Shown here: piece after piece, positions 1 to 5,403 of the stretch | Numbering within the stretch: the stretch's first letter is position 1 | Layout: each line of letters starts with the position of its first letter | DNA from: Massilia sp. UBA2604 | GTDB lineage: Bacteria > Pseudomonadota > Gammaproteobacteria > Burkholderiales > Burkholderiaceae_D | Reading direction: 5' to 3' | DNA: 5,425 bases | Assembly (NCBI GenBank): GCA_002339265.1 | Contig: DDKG01000029.1 | Location: 1 to 5,425, forward strand | The notes under the pieces: generated by a model | What the model was told of the DNA's origin: nothing | The model's input: only the letters and a program-made list of their open reading frames with translations | Database searches by the model: none | Translations under genes and position numbers: made by a program

Positions 1-1
1 G

Positions 2-316
2 CGGCGCGACACGCTCGAGCACTCGGTGACCAATCTGTTCCCGGACGGCGGCGACGTGCGCCAGGCCTCGTTCTGGTGCGGCCTGCGGCCGATGACGCCG
101 GACGGCACGCCGGTGATCGGGCCGACGTCGTATCGCAACCTGTTCCTGAACACGGGACACGGCACGCTGGGCTGGACCATGTCGTGCGGATCGGGGAGGG
201 TGCTGGCGGATATCCTGTCGGGACGCCAGCCCGAGATCGGGCTGGAAGGGCTGTTCATGGACCGCTATGGGCGGCGCAACAAGCCGGTGGTGGTGCCGCC
301 GGGGATCAGCCGTTAG
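2..316 (+). CDS. dadA: D-amino acid dehydrogenase, C-terminal part (5' end outside window)
   Basis: DadA is a membrane-associated FAD enzyme that oxidatively deaminates D-amino acids (D-alanine after racemisation of L-alanine) to 2-oxo acids and passes electrons to the respiratory chain. Only the last 104 codons are present, about a quarter of the usual ~430 residues. The reading frame is open from base 2 to a TAG at 314-316. Visible family signatures are RRDTLE near the left edge, [17 protein letters not shown] and [16 protein letters not shown], which match the FAD-binding C-terminal part of E. coli DadA almost word for word as I recall it. The tail after [10 protein letters not shown] is short and proline-rich. 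The in-frame GTG at base 26 is an internal valine, not a start. The gene converges on yacG across a 120-nt gap filled by a hairpin repeat. The family call is firm; the exact substrate range cannot be read from this fragment. Confidence 0.93.
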   Translation, partial: RRDTLEHSVTNLFPDGGDVRQASFWCGLRPMTPDGTPVIGPTSYRNLFLNTGHGTLGWTMSCGSGRVLADILSGRQPEIGLEGLFMDRYGRRNKPVVVPPGISR

Positions 317-320
317 CGTC

Positions 321-427
321 TCGTCATTCCCGCGAAGGCGGGAATCCAAGACCGCACTGCAGCCACAAGCGCATTTTCAAGAGGCGACTCAGGCACACTT
401 GGGTTCCCGCCTTCGCGGGAACGACGA
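321..427. repeat. Paired REP-like hairpins forming an inverted repeat
   Basis: Two 30-nt arms, 321-350 and 398-427, are inverted copies of each other matching at 28 of 30 positions and separated by 47 nt. Each arm contains its own hairpin: ATTCCCGC-GAAG-GCGGGAAT at 326-345 and GTTCCCGC-CTTC-GCGGGAAC at 403-422, each with a perfect 8-bp stem and 4-nt loop. This core is the dispersed CGTCATTCCCGCG-type element common in Neisseria (dRS3-like), Xanthomonas and many Betaproteobacteria, normally intergenic and in many copies. The pair sits 4 nt after the dadA stop and 9 nt before the yacG stop, so it may protect or end both convergent transcripts. Neither stem is followed by a clear T-run, so classical intrinsic termination is not shown. 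Copy number in the genome is not visible here. Confidence 0.88.
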
Positions 428-436
428 TGTGGTGAA

Positions 437-619
437 TCAGCGTTCACCCGGCGGTTCATCGAGCGGATCCGTCGGCGCCCCGCCCGGAATCACGAACTTC
501 TCTTCGGCCCAGGCGCCCAGGTCGATCTTCTTGCAGCGCTCGGAGCAGAACGGGCGAAACTTGTTCGCTTCGGTCCATTCGACTTGCTTGCTGCAGGTGG
601 GGCAGGCTACTACGGTCAT
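437..619 (-). CDS. yacG: DNA gyrase inhibitor YacG, zinc-finger protein
   Basis: YacG is a small zinc protein that binds the GyrB C-terminal region in E. coli and inhibits gyrase activity. The 60-residue product has the family's four-cysteine zinc site: CPTC at residues 6-9 and FCSERC at 24-29 (ligands C6, C9, C25, C29). These are followed by the characteristic [17 protein letters not shown] stretch and an acidic, proline-rich flexible tail. The length is normal for the family. I chose the ATG at 619, which gives MTVVACPTC as in homologues. An in-frame TTG at 631 would add only MVVP and lies even closer to the zapD stop. The Shine-Dalgarno is weak (GGTAG upstream). The gene begins 19 nt after the zapD stop, so co-transcription with zapD is very likely. 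The function is taken from the family. Confidence 0.93.
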   Translation of the reverse strand: MTVVACPTCSKQVEWTEANKFRPFCSERCKKIDLGAWAEEKFVIPGGAPTDPLDEPPGER

Positions 620-638
620 CGGTACTACCAATCAGATA

Positions 639-1394
639 TCAGAAATTGCAGAGGGTCAGGTCGAACGGCACGTCTTCTTCCAGCGGCTTCGGCTTGCAGT
701 CGCCGTCCTGGGAGGTGAAGCGTACCCACAGCATGTACTTGTTGGCCGAGATCTCGGGAATAGCCCGCATCGAGTCGTCCAGGGTCAGGCGCAGCATCTG
801 GTAGATTTTACCCTGTAACATCTGCTGGTAGCTGCCCGCCACGGCGATCATCTTGACCGGCGCGCCCGAGTTGCGCAGCAGGCGCAGCACCAGGGCCAGC
901 GCCTCGAGCAGCGGGGCGAGCGGCCCGAACCAGCCCATGATGTCGGCATGGCGCTGTTCGGCCGGGCGCTTTTGCCAGGCGTAGTAGGAGGGCAGGTCGA
1001 ATTCGCAGGCGCCGCCCGGGATGATGGTGCGGCCGCGGATGCTCATCAGCCATTCGTTTTCGCGCACGTTCTGACCGGTCTTGCCCTGGCTGGCCACCAG
1101 CGCGCTGCTGGCGGTGTCCAGTTCGGCCAGGACGGCGTCGAGGGTGTCGGCGGCGACCGCGGGATTGCTGCGGTAGGCCAGCAGCGACTGCTTCTGGCGT
1201 TCGAGTTCCTGCAGCAGGTCGGACTTCAGATCGGCGCGGCCGGCCACTTCCAGCATGTCGAAGATCGTCGCGAGGGCGACATGGTGCTGCATCGGGTGTT
1301 CCTGCTGCACGAAGAACTTGAATTTCTCGTACAGGTCCTCCAGCCGCAACAACGTGCGAATCCTCTCGTTGAAAGGGTATTCGTAGACGATCAA
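639..1394 (-). CDS. zapD: Cell division protein ZapD
   Basis: ZapD (formerly YacF, DUF1342) is a cytoplasmic protein that binds the FtsZ C-terminus and bundles FtsZ filaments at the division ring. The 251-residue product shows the family landmarks: [18 protein letters not shown] at residues 4-21, a mostly helical middle (about 30-100), and the signature [18 protein letters not shown] at 111-128, followed by [11 protein letters not shown] at 131-141. The C-terminal half ends in a beta-rich segment, [11 protein letters not shown], and a terminal DLTLCNF. I chose a TTG start at 1394-1392. The minus-strand AGAGGAA at 1408-1402 then lies 7 nt upstream, and the protein starts [11 protein letters not shown] as in relatives. 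Starting at the upstream TTG at 1424 would put the ribosome site inside the coding region. It is followed closely by yacG and preceded by an 87-nt AT-rich gap after coaE. Confidence 0.94.
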   Translation of the reverse strand: MIVYEYPFNERIRTLLRLEDLYEKFKFFVQQEHPMQHHVALATIFDMLEVAGRADLKSDLLQELERQKQSLLAYRSNPAVAADTLDAVLAELDTASSALVASQGKTGQNVRENEWLMSIRGRTIIPGGACEFDLPSYYAWQKRPAEQRHADIMGWFGPLAPLLEALALVLRLLRNSGAPVKMIAVAGSYQQMLQGKIYQMLRLTLDDSMRAIPEISANKYMLWVRFTSQDGDCKPKPLEEDVPFDLTLCNF

Positions 1395-1401
1395 AATGAC
1401 A

Positions 1402-1408
1402 TTCCTCT
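1402..1408 (-). promoter_or_regulatory. Ribosome binding site fixing the zapD TTG start
   Basis: The minus strand reads AGAGGAA from 1408 to 1402, 7 nt before the TTG at 1394. No in-frame ATG or GTG exists nearby, so this strong Shine-Dalgarno decides the start. An out-of-frame ATG at 1402-1400 opens a three-codon reading frame (ATG TCA TTT TGA) whose stop overlaps the TTG, but it lies too close to the site to be well translated. Confidence 0.7.
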
Positions 1409-1435
1409 GAATGTAGGCTGGCAAGCAACTAGGTG

Positions 1436-1464
1436 ATTCTGAACCATACGAAGCAAAATTACAA
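1436..1464 (-). promoter_or_regulatory. Possible zapD promoter in the coaE-zapD gap
   Basis: The 87-nt gap 1395-1481 is clearly AT-richer than the genes around it. On the minus strand TTGTAA (1464-1459, 4/6 to TTGACA) is followed after 17 nt by CAGAAT (1441-1436, 4/6 to TATAAT). Both boxes are only moderate matches, and read-through from coaE is equally possible because no terminator hairpin is visible in the gap. Confidence 0.28.
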
Positions 1465-1481
1465 ACACTGCATCATACTTG

Positions 1482-2087
1482 TTACATACTCAATGCAAGA
1501 TACCGCTCGTGCAAGCGTATTACCTGGGGTAACAGGGCCTCCAGGCCGTCGTCGTTGTCGATCACGTCGTCGGCCGCCGCCAGGCGCTGGGCCCGCGTGA
1601 CCTGTGTCGCCATGATGGCGCGCACCTGGTCCGCGGCCAGGCCGCTACGCTGCATGACACGCGCGACTTGCGTGTCTTCCGAGCAGTCCACCGCCAGCAC
1701 GCGCGACACCCGCTCGCTCCAGGTGCCCGATTCGATCAGCAGCGGCACCGCGAAGATGACATAGGGGCCGGTGGCGATGGCCGCCGCCGCCGCGGTGGCG
1801 TCGCGGATGCGCGGATGCAGGATCGCTTCCAGCCGGCCGCGCGCCCCGGCATCCGCGAACACCAGGCTGCGCATGCGTGCGCGGTCCAGCGCCCCCTCGG
1901 GCGTGGCGAACTCCAGCCCGAACTCGGCCAGGATGGCCGGCATCGCCGCGCCGTGCGGGGCGGTCAGCGCATGGGCGATGGCGTCGGTGTCGATGATAGT
2001 AGCGCCCAGGCCGGCGAACAGCTCGGCCACGGTGCTCTTGCCGCAGCCGATGCCGCCGGTCAGGCCGACCGAGAAGGCCTTGTTCAT
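1482..2087 (-). CDS. coaE: Dephospho-CoA kinase
   Basis: CoaE phosphorylates the 3'-hydroxyl of dephospho-CoA with ATP, the last step of coenzyme A synthesis, in the cytoplasm. The 201-residue product has normal family length and an N-terminal P-loop, [12 protein letters not shown] at residues 8-19. Next come the IIDTDAIAH segment (31-39) and LHPRI (90-94), typical of the CoA/substrate lid. PLLIESG follows at 115-121, and [10 protein letters not shown] at 172-181 is the C-terminal family signature. The ATG at 2087-2085 overlaps the pilD stop as ATGA, so translation is probably coupled to pilD; a weak GGGCGG lies upstream inside pilD. The gene ends with a TAA at 1484-1482. The pilD-coaE pairing is a recurrent arrangement in Proteobacteria. 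Nothing looks damaged, and the gene is expected to be essential. Confidence 0.96.
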   Translation of the reverse strand: MNKAFSVGLTGGIGCGKSTVAELFAGLGATIIDTDAIAHALTAPHGAAMPAILAEFGLEFATPEGALDRARMRSLVFADAGARGRLEAILHPRIRDATAAAAAIATGPYVIFAVPLLIESGTWSERVSRVLAVDCSEDTQVARVMQRSGLAADQVRAIMATQVTRAQRLAAADDVIDNDDGLEALLPQVIRLHERYLALSM

Positions 2088-2959
2088 GCGCCGCCCAGCA
2101 TGCCGGCGCTGAACCGGCCCAGCTGCTCGCCATACAGCATGGCGATCAGGCCGGCCGCCGCCAGGTAGGGACCGAAGGGGATCGGCTTGTCGCGTCCGCG
2201 CTTGGCGAACACGATCAGGCTGATGCCCACCACCGCGCCCACCACCGACGACAGCAGGATGATGGTCGGCAGGGCGGTCCAGCCCAGCCAGGCGCCGAGC
2301 GCCGCCAGCAACTTGAAGTCGCCATATCCCATGCCCTCCTTGCCGGTGGCGAGCTTGAACAACCAATAGACCGCCCACAGCACCAGGTAGCCGGCGGCGG
2401 CGCCGATCACGGCGTCCTGCAGCGGCACGAAGGTGGCGTTGATGTTCATGAGCAGGCCCGCCCACAGCAGCGGATAGGTCAGGTCGTCCGGCAGCAGCTG
2501 GGTATCGAAGTCGATGAAGGTCATCGCGATCAACAGCCAGGCGAACAGCAGGCTGCTCATGCCCGCCGCGCCGCTGCCCAGGGTCCAGACCAGCAGGCCA
2601 GACACGATCGCGGTGAACAGTTCGATTGCCGGATAGCGCGCCGGAATGCGCGTCTTGCACTTGCGGCATTTGCCGCCGAGGGCGAGCCAGCTGATGACCG
2701 GGATGTTCTCGATGGCCGTGATCTGGTGGCCGCAGCAGGGGCAGCGCGAGCGCGGCGTCATCAGGTTGAAGCGGTCGGTGTGCGGCGGCTCCTTGCCGCT
2801 TTCCTGCGCCACGTAGTTGTCGGACTCGCGCTGCATCATCTTCGGGATGCGGTAGATGACCACGTTCAGGAAACTGCCGACCAGCAGGCCGAGCAGGGCG
2901 GCCACGAGGGTGGGGCCCAGCAGGGCGGGGGGCGCAAACAACAACGATTCCAGGGGCAT
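2084..2959 (-). CDS. pilD: Type IV prepilin peptidase / N-methyltransferase PilD
   Basis: PilD is an inner-membrane aspartyl protease that cleaves the leader of type IV prepilins and type II secretion pseudopilins and then N-methylates the new N-terminus. The 291-residue product has the full-length bifunctional layout. A first membrane helix with [10 protein letters not shown] lies at residues 28-37. A cytoplasmic domain follows with zinc cysteines in CPCC (73-76) and CRKC (98-101), plus the ENIPVISWL and RYPAIE motifs. The membrane-embedded protease domain carries aspartates in [11 protein letters not shown] (D150) and GYGDFK (D214). An extra cysteine, C75, sits inside the first zinc pair. 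Several further hydrophobic helices run to about residue 275. The start is the ATG at 2959-2957; the upstream GGA is a weak ribosome site and no other in-frame start is close. It overlaps coaE by 4 nt. Unusually, no pilC or pilB lies immediately upstream. Confidence 0.96.
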   Translation of the reverse strand: MPLESLLFAPPALLGPTLVAALLGLLVGSFLNVVIYRIPKMMQRESDNYVAQESGKEPPHTDRFNLMTPRSRCPCCGHQITAIENIPVISWLALGGKCRKCKTRIPARYPAIELFTAIVSGLLVWTLGSGAAGMSSLLFAWLLIAMTFIDFDTQLLPDDLTYPLLWAGLLMNINATFVPLQDAVIGAAAGYLVLWAVYWLFKLATGKEGMGYGDFKLLAALGAWLGWTALPTIILLSSVVGAVVGISLIVFAKRGRDKPIPFGPYLAAAGLIAMLYGEQLGRFSAGMLGGA

Positions 2960-3039
2960 GTTGATCCGGTCCGAGACGAATGGGCGGGGCCATCCGACTA
3001 CCGAAGGCCTGCCGCAGAGTGATTCCTTACATCAACCTC

Positions 3040-3069
3040 ATTGTAGGGGTTTTCACCGCATTTGGCGAA
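3040..3069 (-). promoter_or_regulatory. Possible pilD-coaE promoter
   Basis: On the minus strand TACAAT (3045-3040, 5/6 to TATAAT) is preceded after 18 nt by TTCGCC (3069-3064, about 3/6 to TTGACA). That would give a leader of roughly 70 nt before the pilD ATG. The -35 box is poor, so this is only a candidate. It is listed because pilD, with a divergent gene upstream, must have its own promoter in this gap. Confidence 0.33.
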
Positions 3070-3081
3070 GGCGATCGCCTT
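3068..3081. other. 14-bp perfect palindrome in the divergent gap
   Basis: AAGGCGATCGCCTT at 3068-3081 is a perfect 14-bp palindrome containing GCGATCGC. It starts at the distal edge of the candidate pilD -35 box. It could be a dimeric regulator site or a chance GC-rich palindrome; no regulator can be named from the sequence. Confidence 0.45.
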
Positions 3082-3117
3082 GCGCCCGGTCATCGCAAAA
3101 ATCATACGCTTATTCAC

Positions 3118-3157
3118 TATATCGAAAGATTTCGAAAGTTATTTGATATTTCGAAAC
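3118..3157 (+). promoter_or_regulatory. Three 11-bp direct repeats, candidate operator
   Basis: TATATCGAAAG (3118-3128), GATTTCGAAAG (3128-3138) and TATTTCGAAAC (3147-3157) are imperfect direct repeats sharing TCGAAA. Their starts are 10 and 19 bp apart, about one and two helical turns, so all copies face one side of the DNA. The third copy lies in the -35/-10 spacer of the transporter promoter and the first two lie just upstream, a layout that fits repression. DeoR-family sugar repressors such as AgaR bind repeated short elements with TTTC/GAAA character, so a DeoR-type regulator is a reasonable guess. The regulator is not in this window. Confidence 0.55.
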
Positions 3158-3171
3158 TCTTCTATTACTAT
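3143..3171 (+). promoter_or_regulatory. Probable sigma70-type promoter of the transporter-kbaZ operon
   Basis: TTGATA at 3143-3148 (5/6 to TTGACA) and TACTAT at 3166-3171 (4/6 to TATAAT) are separated by exactly 17 bp in an AT-rich stretch. Transcription would begin near 3178, giving a leader of about 26 nt. A second AT-rich box, TATAAA at 3177-3182, is closer to the gene but has no recognisable -35 at the right distance. Confidence 0.5.
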
Positions 3172-3190
3172 CTGCTTATAAATTCCAATA

Positions 3191-3195
3191 AAGGA
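3191..3195 (+). promoter_or_regulatory. Ribosome binding site fixing the transporter start at 3204
   Basis: AAGGA at 3191-3195 is 8 nt before the ATG at 3204. The earlier in-frame ATG at 3195 overlaps this site and so cannot be the one it serves. Confidence 0.7.
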
Positions 3196-3203
3196 TGACA
3201 ACG

Positions 3204-4085
3204 ATGAAGACACATTGGCTCGGCTACGCGCTGGCGACCACCCTGCTGTGGGGCGTGTGGGGCGCCTTCGCCGGACGCCCGGTACAGAATGGCTTCCCCG
3301 AGACCCTGGTGTACGCCGTGTGGGCACTGACCATGATTCCGCCGGCGCTGTTCGCGCTGGCGCGCGTCAAGTGGCGCGTGCGGCGCGACGCTCCCGCGGT
3401 CGCGTATGGCCTGGCCATTGGCCTGCTGGGCGCGGGCGGGCAGATGATCCTGTTCCATGCAGTCAAGGAAGGCCCCACTTACCTGATCTTCCCGCTGATC
3501 TCGCTGTCGCCGGTAATCACGATCGCGCTGTCGTACGCCTTCCTGCGCGAACGCACCGGCGCCATGGGCGTGGCCGGCATCGTGCTGGCGCTGTGCGCGC
3601 TGCCGCTGTTCGACTACGCGCCGGAGCAGGGCGGCGTGGCCTATGGCTGGTGGTTCGTGCTGGCGCTGGGCGTGCTGGTGGCCTGGGGCCTGCAGGCCTA
3701 CTTCATCAAGCGCGCCAACGCGATCATGGACGCCGAAAGCATCTTCTTCTACATGGCGCTGAGCGCACTCGCCTTCATTCCAGTGGCGCTGGCCATGACC
3801 GATTTCTCGCAGCCGATCAACTATGGCCTCGATGGCCCGGGGCTGGCCGCGATTACGCAGGTGCTCAATGCGGTCGGCGCGCTGACCCTGGTGTATGCCT
3901 TCCGGCACGGCAAGGCGCTGGTGGTCTCGCCCTTGGTCAATGCCGGCGCGCCGCTCTTGACCACCATCATTTCGGTGGCGATGGCGGCGACCCTGCCCAA
4001 CGGTTTCAAGCTGGCCGGCATCGGCCTCTCGCTGGCGGCGGCGCTGTTCCTGGCGCTGCAGCCTGACGAGCCGAGCGCCGCCTGA
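3204..4085 (+). CDS. EamA/DMT-family transporter
   Basis: This is an inner-membrane carrier of the drug/metabolite transporter superfamily. The 293-residue product is almost entirely hydrophobic. About ten membrane helices can be placed, near residues 5-22, 34-54, 64-83, 90-113, 120-135, 147-168, 178-198, 213-232, 238-261 and 268-285. They fall into two EamA-like halves joined by a short polar loop (about 136-146). The second half carries a typical KALVVSPLVNAGAP stretch before helix nine. The ATG at 3204 is chosen because AAGGA lies 8 nt upstream. The gene starts a plus-strand operon: kbaZ begins 26 nt after its stop. That context suggests movement of a sugar, amino sugar, polyol or related metabolite, but the DMT superfamily is broad (amino acids, metabolites, sugar phosphates) and neither substrate nor direction can be read from the sequence. 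Confidence 0.88.
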   Translation: MKTHWLGYALATTLLWGVWGAFAGRPVQNGFPETLVYAVWALTMIPPALFALARVKWRVRRDAPAVAYGLAIGLLGAGGQMILFHAVKEGPTYLIFPLISLSPVITIALSYAFLRERTGAMGVAGIVLALCALPLFDYAPEQGGVAYGWWFVLALGVLVAWGLQAYFIKRANAIMDAESIFFYMALSALAFIPVALAMTDFSQPINYGLDGPGLAAITQVLNAVGALTLVYAFRHGKALVVSPLVNAGAPLLTTIISVAMAATLPNGFKLAGIGLSLAAALFLALQPDEPSAA

Positions 4086-4111
4086 CATCCCTCTTTCTGG
4101 AGTCAACGACA

Positions 4112-5401
4112 ATGCAAGTGCTTCTCGACCTAGTCCAACGCCATCACGCGGGCCAGCCCGTGGGCATCCATTCGGTGTGCTCGGCGCACCCGCTGGTGAT
4201 CGAGGCCGCCTTTGAAACCGGCCTGGAAGCCGGCGGCCCGGTGCTGGTCGAGGCCACCTCGAACCAGGTCAACCAGGATGGCGGCTATACCGGCATGACG
4301 CCGGCCGCCTTCCGCGATTTCGTGTTCGGCATCGCCGGCAAGGTGGGCTTCCCGCGCGAGCGCATCCTGCTGGGCGGCGACCACCTGGGCCCGAACTGCT
4401 GGCAGGGCGAGCCGGCCGCCAGCGCGATGGCCAAGTCCGAGGTGCTGATCGACCAGTATGTCGCCGCGGGTTTCCGCAAGATCCACCTCGATTGCTCGAT
4501 GTCGTGCGCGGGCGATCCGGTGCCGCTGCCGGACGAAGTCGTGGCCGAGCGCGCCGCGCGCCTGGCCGTGGTGGCCGAGCGCGCCTGGCAGCGCGCGGGC
4601 GGCGAGGCGCCGGTCTATATCGTCGGCACCGAGGTGCCGGTGCCGGGCGGCGCCCACGAAGAGCTGGACGAACTGGCCGTGACCACGCCCGAAGCGGCGG
4701 CGCTGACCATCGCCGCGCATCGCGCCGCATTCAATGCCGCCGGCCTGGAAGCCACTTGGCCGCGTGTGATCGGCCTGGTGGTGCAGCCGGGCGTCGAGTT
4801 CGACCACCACAAGGTGATCGACTACCGCCCGGAAAAGGCGGGCGCGCTGAGCCGCTTCATCGAGGGCGAGCCGACCATGGTGTTCGAGGCCCATTCGACC
4901 GACTACCAGACGCCCGGCCTGCTGCAGGCGCTGGTGCGCGACCACTTCGCCATCCTGAAGGTCGGCCCCGGCCTGACCTTCGCGCTGCGCGAGACCTTGT
5001 GGGCGCTGGCCGACATCGAGGCTGAAATGGGCGCTCAGGGAAACAGCGGCTTCAAGGAAGTGGTGCTGGACGTGATGCGCACCGAGCCGGAGTACTGGCG
5101 CAAGTATTACCACGACGCCGGCAACCTGCTGTTCGACCAGCAGTACAGCCTCTCCGACCGGATCCGCTACTACTGGCCGCATCCGCGCATCCAGGCCGCG
5201 CAGGCGGCCCTGATCGCGAACCTGGAACGCCGGCCGGCGCCGCTCACCTTGCTGAGCCAGTACCTGCCGTTCCAGTACGAAGCCGTGCGCGAGGGCCGGG
5301 TGAGCAACACGCCGCTCGCGCTGTTGAAAGAAGGGGTAGCCCGCGTGCTGCGCCAATACATGCGCGCCTGCCAGCCGGGCGCCGAACCTAGGGAGCAGTG
5401 A
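4112..5401 (+). CDS. kbaZ: KbaZ/GatZ-family protein (tagatose-bisphosphate aldolase subunit or tagatose-6-P 4-epimerase)
   Basis: In E. coli, KbaZ and GatZ are the so-called non-catalytic partners that stabilise the class II D-tagatose-1,6-bisphosphate aldolases KbaY/GatY in N-acetylgalactosamine and galactitol catabolism. Family members elsewhere are reported as D-tagatose-6-phosphate 4-epimerases. The 429-residue product is full length (relatives about 420-426). It matches E. coli KbaZ closely throughout as I recall it: HSVCSAHPLVIEAA (19-32), EATSNQVNQDGGYTGMTP, GGDHLGPN, KIHLDCSMSC, GTEVPVPGGAHEELDELAVT, VQPGVEFDHHKVIDY, FEAHSTDYQTP, LKVGPGLTFALRE and, near the C-terminus, SQYLPFQY. It is a TIM-barrel-type cytoplasmic protein. 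CTGGAG at 4097-4102 lies 9 nt before the ATG. It is the second gene of the transporter operon, and a third gene begins 2 nt after its stop. No aldolase kbaY/gatY is present in the window, so the role (subunit or epimerase) is open. The symbol follows the closest match and could equally be agaZ or gatZ. Confidence 0.93.
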   Translation: MQVLLDLVQRHHAGQPVGIHSVCSAHPLVIEAAFETGLEAGGPVLVEATSNQVNQDGGYTGMTPAAFRDFVFGIAGKVGFPRERILLGGDHLGPNCWQGEPAASAMAKSEVLIDQYVAAGFRKIHLDCSMSCAGDPVPLPDEVVAERAARLAVVAERAWQRAGGEAPVYIVGTEVPVPGGAHEELDELAVTTPEAAALTIAAHRAAFNAAGLEATWPRVIGLVVQPGVEFDHHKVIDYRPEKAGALSRFIEGEPTMVFEAHSTDYQTPGLLQALVRDHFAILKVGPGLTFALRETLWALADIEAEMGAQGNSGFKEVVLDVMRTEPEYWRKYYHDAGNLLFDQQYSLSDRIRYYWPHPRIQAAQAALIANLERRPAPLTLLSQYLPFQYEAVREGRVSNTPLALLKEGVARVLRQYMRACQPGAEPREQ

Positions 5402-5403
5402 AC

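Noticed and set aside
321..427. CRISPR array or transposon (MITE) reading of the inverted repeat
   Set aside because: There are only two copies and they are inverted, so it is not CRISPR. No target-site duplication is evident at the edges and each arm is a self-contained hairpin, so a REP-like pair fits better.
620..631. N-terminal extension of YacG from a TTG at 631
   Set aside because: It adds only a few residues before the typical MTVV start, while an ATG is available at 619.
267..818. Plus-strand frame spanning the dadA end, the repeat and yacG/zapD antisense
   Set aside because: It crosses two well-supported genes and a hairpin repeat in the wrong frame or strand and has no family resemblance.
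1395..1424. N-terminal extension of ZapD from a TTG at 1424
   Set aside because: The extension [10 protein letters not shown] is not part of the family as I know it, and it would contain the ribosome site that serves the TTG at 1394.
1395..1481. Possible small RNA or riboswitch in the AT-rich coaE-zapD gap
   Set aside because: I found no convincing stem or terminator structure in these 87 nt, only a weak promoter-like pair of boxes.
1482..2993. A 503-codon frame that seems to fuse an unknown N-terminal region to CoaE
   Set aside because: The first ~300 codons are pilD read in the wrong frame. CoaE has its own ATG at 2087, coupled to the pilD stop, so this is not a fusion protein.
3195..3203. 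Earlier ATG for the transporter (MTTMK...)
   Set aside because: The only good Shine-Dalgarno, AAGGA at 3191-3195, overlaps this ATG and is correctly spaced for the ATG at 3204.
3168..4112. 314-codon minus-strand frame opposite the EamA transporter
   Set aside because: Low-complexity R/Q/H/G-rich translation lying antisense to a well-supported membrane protein gene.
4130..5356. 408-codon open frame on the minus strand, opposite kbaZ
   Set aside because: It is the complement of a clear KbaZ coding region. Its translation is rich in A, R, H, G and Q, as expected for the reverse of GC-rich codons, and it shows no recognisable motif or ribosome site.
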